From the NCBI RefSeq assembly GCF_900106035.1, contig NZ_FNUC01000003.1, positions 2,907,501 to 2,971,500 on the forward strand: a DNA stretch of 64,000 nucleotides, written 5' to 3'. Origin of the DNA: Jiangella alba (GTDB taxonomy: Bacteria > Actinomycetota > Actinomycetes > Jiangellales > Jiangellaceae). The position numbers and the translations under genes were made by a program. The notes below the pieces were generated by a model. The model was not told the DNA's origin and searched no databases. It saw nothing but the letters and a program-made list of their open reading frames with translations. Shown here piece by piece: positions 59,421 to 64,000 of this stretch (position 1 is its first letter; every line of letters starts with the position of its first letter).

Positions 59421-59741
59421 CCCGTGTCCCGGCGACTGCTGGGTGGCCGCCCACTCGGTGAGCCGACCGCCCGCTCGGTGAGCCGGCCGCCCGCAGCGGC
59501 TGGCGCCGGCCCGCCCATCGGGTGCGTCGGCCCGCCCACTGGGTGGGCCACCCCTCCCGGCCGGGTGGGCCCCACCTTAGGCGCAGGCACCGACAACCGT
59601 GCGCCTCGAGTCCGCTGGCGGCACGGTCACTGCCACCGTCGAGGCCGTCCCGGCTGATCCACCGGGACGGCGCCCGGTCGGCTGCGGCACGGCGTGGGAT
59701 CATGGGCGCTCCTGCCGCCGTCGCCCGGGAGGCCGAGGCCC
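59421..59741. repeat. Gene-free gap with 20-22-bp degenerate tandem repeats (59445-59572)
   Basis: About six units of the form GGCCGCCCACTCGGTGAGCC, with later versions GGCCCGCCCACTGGGTGGGCC, lie just after the alcohol dehydrogenase stop. The remaining 170 bp shows no gene and no clear promoter. The units resemble in size the array at 44040 but differ in sequence. Confidence 0.6.
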
Positions 59742-60653
59742 ATGGCCCGCGAGAGGCTCGACACCGCGCCGCTGACCCGTCGCGCCACGTGGCCGCGGTG
59801 GCGCCGGTTCCGGGCCGAGGCCATCGCCGGCCGGCACGGCGCCGATCTGGCCGAACCCCGCTGGTGGAGGCGGTCCGCGTTCGCGCTGCTGACGACCCTG
59901 CTCGTCGTCGGCGCGCCCGTGCTGCCGGTGGCCGTGCTCGTCACCGAAGGCGCCACGGCCCTGGGGCTGTCCGTGGCGGCGCTGTGGACCGCGGGCATGG
60001 TGGCGGTCGTCGTCATCAGCTGGTGGTCGCGGCACGACTCCTGGGGGCCGCGCGCCCGCACCCGGCTCCGCCTCACCGAGTTCGCCCGGGCCAACGATCT
60101 GCGCTACCAACCGGCGGCGGGCGGGCCCCGGCAGAAGGCGCACATCTTCGGCTCCGCCACCCGGCGCAGCCACCTGGACCGCTTCGAGGCGCCGCACGGC
60201 TTCGTCGTCGCGAACTACCAGGAGCTCTTCGACGACGGCGCCTCCGAGTCCGACAGCTTCGAGGCCGGTTACGTGGTGTTCACGCTGCGCGAGTCCTACC
60301 CGCACACCCTGGTGACGACGCGGGCCACGCACCGGCCCCGCCGGCTCCGCGACGTCGATCCGGTGGACGGCCCCGACGGCACCCGGGTGTGGAGCACCAA
60401 GCCCGAGTACCCGCTGCTGCAGCGGCTGCTGCTCGACACCGGCATCGTCGGCCACGCGCACGGCTTCGGCCGGTCGGCCGAGGTCGAGATCGTCGGCGAC
60501 GAGCTGTTCCTGCTGACCGGAGGCTTCCTGCGGCTGCGCTCACCGCGCGTGTGGCGGCGCCTCGACGCCGCGGCCGAGGCGCTCGCGCCGTTCCTCGCCC
60601 TGCCCGACGGCGGCGGCCGGCCCAGCGGCCCCGTCGTCATCGCCGAGAGGTAG
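59742..60653 (+). CDS. Two-span membrane protein of unknown function
   Basis: A 303-residue protein with a basic N-terminus, two membrane segments (about 48-72 and 76-95) and a cytoplasmic C-terminal domain of about 200 residues (YQPAAGGPRQKAHIFGSATRR, later VEIVGDELFLLTGG). ATG 59742 follows CGAGG; a frame from 59694 is possible. I do not recognise a named family. Convergent with the next gene; stops lie 7 bp apart. Confidence 0.75.
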   Translation: MARERLDTAPLTRRATWPRWRRFRAEAIAGRHGADLAEPRWWRRSAFALLTTLLVVGAPVLPVAVLVTEGATALGLSVAALWTAGMVAVVVISWWSRHDSWGPRARTRLRLTEFARANDLRYQPAAGGPRQKAHIFGSATRRSHLDRFEAPHGFVVANYQELFDDGASESDSFEAGYVVFTLRESYPHTLVTTRATHRPRRLRDVDPVDGPDGTRVWSTKPEYPLLQRLLLDTGIVGHAHGFGRSAEVEIVGDELFLLTGGFLRLRSPRVWRRLDAAAEALAPFLALPDGGGRPSGPVVIAER

Positions 60654-60659
60654 GAGCGC

Positions 60660-61787
60660 CTACCCCAACGGCCCCGCGTACTGCCGTGGCTCGGGGTCGC
60701 GCAGCGGGCCGAGGGACGACCCGAGCCAGCCGGCCGGGGTGAACGACGCGTAGAGGCGGGGCAGCGCCTCGCGCAGCGCCCGCTCGTACTCGCGGGGGTC
60801 GTCGCGGACGAACACGAGGGCGTTCGGGTCCTGGCCGGTCAGGTCGAACGTGTAGAGGCCGGTCGGATGCGAGGCGGCCCGGCACGGGACCAGCTCGTTG
60901 CGCACCACGACGTCCCCGGGCGCGACGTCAGAGCCGGCGACGATCTCGTGCGTGCCGTCCGGGTGCCGCACGAGCGCCGAGCCGGACACCTCGATCCAGG
61001 CGGCGGTCTCCCACACCGCGTGCCGCCGCCCGTAGACGCGCTCGGCGACCTCGGCCGGCGGGTCCTCGTCGAGCGCCCGCAGGAAGTCGATCCGCGTCGA
61101 CACGCCCAGCCCGTAGAGCAGGTAGCGCTTCAGCGCCGGGTGCAGGCCGTCGATCCAGCGCAGGTCGTCGAACCACCAGAGCGTGTTGTGCGCGCCGTAG
61201 GAGAAGCAGTCGACCTCGGTGGCGCACGGGTACAGCGCGAGCGGCAGGCCGGAGTCGACCAGGCGGATGACGGCCAGCGGGTCGAGGTAGACGTTCCACT
61301 CCAGGTAGTCCAGCGACGTCGAGCCCGCGCTGAGGTGGATGCGGGCGACCTTCTCGCGGACCAGCGCCGGGTCGCGGTTGAAGGCGACGGCGATCGGGCG
61401 GGCCGATCCGAACGACATGAGGTGGACGGGCGTGTCCGACGCCCGCAGGGTGTCCAGCAGCAGCTCCGGCCCGGTCTGCTGGAACGGCGGCACGTCGCGC
61501 AGCTGGTCGTCGACGGTGCGCATGCGGGCGAACGGCGAGATCCCGTACGGCACCTGCCGGCCGAACAGGGCGTTCAGCTGCGTGACGGGGATGACGCCCG
61601 GCTCCCGCGGCCCCGGGTAGCCCGGCACGCCCTCGCTGACCGACTCGCGCTTCTCGGCCGACACGTCCAGGACGATCGCCCGCAGGTCGACGCGGTCGAG
61701 CCCGAACGGCAGCAGCAGGTCGAAGTTGTCACCCGGATCCTCGGGCGGCTGATAGAGGTCGGTGACCACGATCACGGGGGTCGGCAT
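60660..61787 (-). CDS. Nucleoside-hydrolase-like protein
   Basis: A 375-residue protein resembling inosine-uridine nucleoside hydrolases. The N-terminal aspartate cluster (VTDLYQPPEDPGDNFDLLL) parallels the calcium-binding DTDPGxDDA motif, and MSFGSARPIAVAFNRDPALVREKVARIHLSAG parallels the family's GPLTNLA-rrdP-MGG segment. The clusters are spaced differently from classical members, so this is a divergent branch and activity is not certain. Divergent from the LacI gene; the ribokinase and sugar permease nearby support nucleoside or ribose metabolism. Confidence 0.7.
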   Translation of the reverse strand: MPTPVIVVTDLYQPPEDPGDNFDLLLPFGLDRVDLRAIVLDVSAEKRESVSEGVPGYPGPREPGVIPVTQLNALFGRQVPYGISPFARMRTVDDQLRDVPPFQQTGPELLLDTLRASDTPVHLMSFGSARPIAVAFNRDPALVREKVARIHLSAGSTSLDYLEWNVYLDPLAVIRLVDSGLPLALYPCATEVDCFSYGAHNTLWWFDDLRWIDGLHPALKRYLLYGLGVSTRIDFLRALDEDPPAEVAERVYGRRHAVWETAAWIEVSGSALVRHPDGTHEIVAGSDVAPGDVVVRNELVPCRAASHPTGLYTFDLTGQDPNALVFVRDDPREYERALREALPRLYASFTPAGWLGSSLGPLRDPEPRQYAGPLG

Positions 61788-61825
61788 GGCCCGACTCTAC
61801 TCGAATAGATACCCTGCTCCTATAC

Positions 61826-61839
61826 TCGTCGCACGACGA
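61826..61839. promoter_or_regulatory. LacI operator candidate TCGTCGCACGACGA
   Basis: A 6+2+6 inverted repeat directly after a TATACT hexamer (61821-61826) that could be the -10 of the LacI gene. The site would then overlap the transcription start, giving autorepression. Confidence 0.5.
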
Positions 61840-61854
61840 AAGGCGCAGGTATCG

Positions 61855-62862
61855 ATGAACGACATGGAGCGCCGGCGCGCACCCACGCGGACCGACGTCG
61901 CCCGACTGGCCGGGGTGAGCACGGCCGTCGTCAGCTACGTCACCAACGACGGCCCGCGCCCGGTCGCCGCCGCCACCCGCGAGAAGGTGCTGGCGGCCAT
62001 GCGCGAGCTCGACTACCGCCCCAACGCGGTGGCCCGGGCGCTGCGCCTCCAGCGCGCCCAGGCCGTCGGCCTCGTCGTCCCCGACGTCAGCAACACCTAC
62101 TTCGGCGCCCTGGCGCGCGAGCTGTCGAACCAGGCGTTCACCGCCGGCTACGCCCTGCTGCTCGGCGACTCCGACGACGATCCCGACCGCGAGCGCGCCC
62201 AGATCGAGTCGCTGGTGAGCCACCAGATCGACGGCCTGATCATCGTCAGCCTCGCCCCCGACTCGGTGGCCGACGTCAACGGCACCCCGACGGTGTACCT
62301 CAACCAGCGCAGCCAGCCCGGCCAGCTGTCCGTCATCGTCGACAACGAGGGCGGCGCCCGGCTCGCCGTGTCGCACCTGGTCGAGCACGGGCGGCGGCGC
62401 ATCGCGCACCTGGGCGGACGTGAGGGCGCTCCCGGCGCCGACGAGCGGCGGGCCGGCTGGGCGGCCGCGCTGGCGGCGGCCGGGCTGACCGCCGACCCCG
62501 CCCTGGTCCGGACGGCGGAGTACAGCCGCGTCGCCGGTCACGAGGCGGCGGCCGAGCTGCTGACCCGCGCGCCCCGGCCCGACGCCGTGTTCGTGGCCTC
62601 CGACGTCCAGGCGCTCGGCCTGCTCGCCGCGGCGCGCGAGCTCGGCATCTCGGTGCCGCACGACCTCGCCGTCGTGTCGTTCGACGGCACCGACGACGCC
62701 GTGTTCAGCGACCCGCCGCTCACCGCCGTCGAGCAGCCCGTCCCGGCCATCGCGGAGGCCGCTCTCCAGGCGGTCCTGGGCCAGGCGGCGCCGGCCGCGG
62801 GCGGCCTCGTCCCCGTCCGCCTGGTCGTGCGCGCGTCGTGCGGGTGCCCGCCGGGTCACTGA
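61855..62862 (+). CDS. LacI-family transcriptional regulator
   Basis: A 335-residue repressor: helix-turn-helix TRTDVARLAGVSTAVVSYVTN with the hinge helix VARALRLQ, then a periplasmic-binding-protein-like sugar domain (AVGLVVPDVSNTYFGALAREL, AVVSFDGTDDAVFSDPPLTAVEQP). ATG 61855. Its stop overlaps the convergent ribokinase by 7 bp. Likely controls the ribokinase/ABC operon and perhaps the nucleoside-hydrolase-like gene. Confidence 0.93.
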   Translation: MNDMERRRAPTRTDVARLAGVSTAVVSYVTNDGPRPVAAATREKVLAAMRELDYRPNAVARALRLQRAQAVGLVVPDVSNTYFGALARELSNQAFTAGYALLLGDSDDDPDRERAQIESLVSHQIDGLIIVSLAPDSVADVNGTPTVYLNQRSQPGQLSVIVDNEGGARLAVSHLVEHGRRRIAHLGGREGAPGADERRAGWAAALAAAGLTADPALVRTAEYSRVAGHEAAAELLTRAPRPDAVFVASDVQALGLLAAARELGISVPHDLAVVSFDGTDDAVFSDPPLTAVEQPVPAIAEAALQAVLGQAAPAAGGLVPVRLVVRASCGCPPGH

Positions 62863-63761
62863 CGGGCGCGGCGCCACCGGGTGAGCTCTTCCGACGTCGG
62901 GTAGGAGCCCTGCGCCCCGGGCCGTGTCGCCACGTACGCGCCGGCCTCGACGGCCCGGGCCGCCGCGCCGGCCGGGTCCAGGTCCGCCGCCAGCCCCGCC
63001 ACCAGGGCGCCCATGAACGCGTCGCCGCACCCGGTGGTGTCCACCGCGTCGACCCGCGGCGCGACGAGCTCGGCCGTCCGACCGCCCGCCGCCTCGTGCA
63101 GCAGCGCGCCCCGGGCGCCCAGCGTCACCAGGACGTCGCAGCCGCCGAACCGCGCGCTGGCCGCGTCGGCCCGCCCGGCCACCGGGCCGTCGCCGGCCAG
63201 CATCGCCAGCTCGTGCTCGTTCACCACGAGCAGCGCGCCCGGGCCGAGCAGGCCGCCGGGCAGCGGCCGCATCGGTGACGGGTTGAGGACGAAGCGCGCG
63301 CCGAGCTCCCGGGCCCGGGCCGCGGCCGCGAGCACGGCGTCGTCGGGGACCTCGAAGCCGGTGACGACGAACCGCGCCGCACGCACCGCCGACGTCACCG
63401 CGGCCGCGTCGAGGCACAGGTTCGCCCCGCCGCTGACGACGATCAGGTTCTCGGCGTCCGCGTCGACGAGCACGACGGCCTCCCCCGTCGGCGCGTCGGC
63501 GCGCACGACCCCCGTGACGTCGACCCCCGCCGCGGCGACCGACGCCAGCAGGTCGTCGCCGCCCCGGTCCCGGCCCACGGCGCCCACGAGCGCGACGTCG
63601 GCGCCGAGCAGCGCCGCGGCGACGGCCTGGTTCGCGCCCTTCCCGCCCGCCGCCGTCGAGCTGCTCCGCGCGTGGATGGTGTGCCCCGCCGCGGGCAGGC
63701 GCTCGACCCGGAACGTGCGGTCCACGTTGAGCGAGCCCACCACGACGACCCGCGCGGTCAT
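62856..63761 (-). CDS. rbsK: Ribokinase (PfkB family)
   Basis: A 301-residue sugar kinase. PfkB signatures: GSLNVDR at 9-15, GGKGANQA at 39-46 and DTTGCGDAF at 241-249 with catalytic D247. GGKGANQA points to ribokinase rather than fructokinase. ATG 63761 overlaps the stop of the upstream permease (ATGA). Phosphorylates ribose or a related pentose after import. Confidence 0.9.
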   Translation of the reverse strand: MTARVVVVGSLNVDRTFRVERLPAAGHTIHARSSSTAAGGKGANQAVAAALLGADVALVGAVGRDRGGDDLLASVAAAGVDVTGVVRADAPTGEAVVLVDADAENLIVVSGGANLCLDAAAVTSAVRAARFVVTGFEVPDDAVLAAAARARELGARFVLNPSPMRPLPGGLLGPGALLVVNEHELAMLAGDGPVAGRADAASARFGGCDVLVTLGARGALLHEAAGGRTAELVAPRVDAVDTTGCGDAFMGALVAGLAADLDPAGAAARAVEAGAYVATRPGAQGSYPTSEELTRWRRARQ

Positions 63762-64000
63762 CCCTTGAGCCCCGTCGTCGACAACGACTCGGTGTACTGC
63801 TTCTGGAAGAACAGCAGCAGCACCATCGGGATGATCGTCAGCACGAACGAGCCGGCGAAGATCTGCCCGAGGTCGACGGTGAACAGCGTGCTGAGGTTGG
63901 CCAGCGCGATCGGCGCGAGCTGGCGTTCCGGCGAGGTCCCGATCAGCAGTGGCCACAGGTAGGCCTGCCACTGCGACAGGAACAGCATCATGCCGGCGCC
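63758..64000 (-). CDS. Carbohydrate ABC transporter permease (MalG-like), C-terminal part
   Basis: The last 80 or so residues of a CUT1-type sugar permease, cut by the window edge: a membrane segment (SFVLTIIPMVLLLFFQKQYT) and the family's ending KQYTESLSTTGLKG. The rest of the gene, and probably its partner permease and binding protein, lie beyond 64000. Overlaps the ribokinase start by 4 bp, so the kinase is part of the transporter operon. Confidence 0.88.
   Translation of the reverse strand, partial: GAGMMLFLSQWQAYLWPLLIGTSPERQLAPIALANLSTLFTVDLGQIFAGSFVLTIIPMVLLLFFQKQYTESLSTTGLKG

Overview
The window is very GC-rich and densely packed. It uses many GTG and some TTG starts, has numerous 4-bp ATGA/GTGA stop-start overlaps, and carries actinobacterial regulator types (MmyB-like XRE proteins, WYL, BlaI/M56, an ECF41 sigma factor, FCD and UTRA GntR proteins). 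It therefore comes from a high-GC Actinomycetota chromosome. Jiangellaceae or a related family is only a guess. I see no rRNA, tRNA, CRISPR array, transposase, phage or plasmid gene.

Layout. (1) 54-9324: a divergent locus around a GntR/FCD regulator. Leftward run the regulator, an M32 carboxypeptidase and an AstE/AspA-type deacylase. Rightward run a spermidine/putrescine-type ABC transporter, an amidohydrolase and a second AstE/AspA paralogue. Two copies of a TTGTCGACAA operator frame the intergenic region. (2) 9388-20862: a Dpp/Opp-type peptide transporter (leftward) divergent from a GntR/FCD regulator that heads a seven-gene catabolic operon: ornithine-cyclodeaminase-like protein, M19 dipeptidase-like protein, serine hydrolase, creatininase-like amidohydrolase, sarcosine-oxidase-like flavoenzyme and a small helical protein. 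The likely substrates are modified or N-methylated peptides or cyclic amides. (3) 20986-26441: an ECF41 sigma factor with its usual epimerase partner, then apolipoprotein N-acyltransferase (catalytic Cys replaced by Ser), BlaR1-like M56 protease, BlaI repressor and a divergent DsbA-like thiol oxidoreductase. (4) 26509-28852: two small genes and about 1.35 kb of gene-free, repeat-bearing DNA. (5) 28853-38760: a UTRA GntR regulator, an MDR dehydrogenase and a divergent operon holding a second Dpp/Opp-type transporter (two ATPases fused), a Gfo/Idh/MocA dehydrogenase and a NagZ-like family 3 glycosidase. Three dre-like operators lie between, so uptake of a GlcNAc-containing oligosaccharide or muropeptide is a reasonable hypothesis.

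(6) 38834-51900: small accessory genes (AraC regulators, RibD/DHFR-like protein, hydrolase, PhyH dioxygenase with a flavoprotein reductase, GNAT, methyltransferase, ArsR with two SRPBCC proteins, DUF1707 protein, SDR with an XRE regulator, WYL regulator). (7) 52075-55449: pyruvate carboxylase, the clearest central-metabolism gene. (8) 55493-60653: AraC/MFS pair, XRE/alcohol dehydrogenase pair and a membrane protein. (9) 60660-64000: a nucleoside-hydrolase-like protein, LacI regulator, ribokinase and the end of a sugar ABC permease, suggesting nucleoside or ribose use.

The most unusual structural signal is a set of short tandem-repeat arrays that begin at, or contain, gene stop codons (44.04-44.48, 47.19-47.29, 47.92-48.20, 49.99-50.43 and probably 59.45-59.57 kb). 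In the best case a 48-bp unit is the last 48 bp of the SDR gene, stop codon included, present six times. In another, the unit joins the 3' ends of two convergent genes. A 56-bp perfect palindrome at 9338-9393 has a decayed relative at 28.5 kb, and a hairpin element occurs twice in inverted orientation at 27.7 and 28.7 kb.
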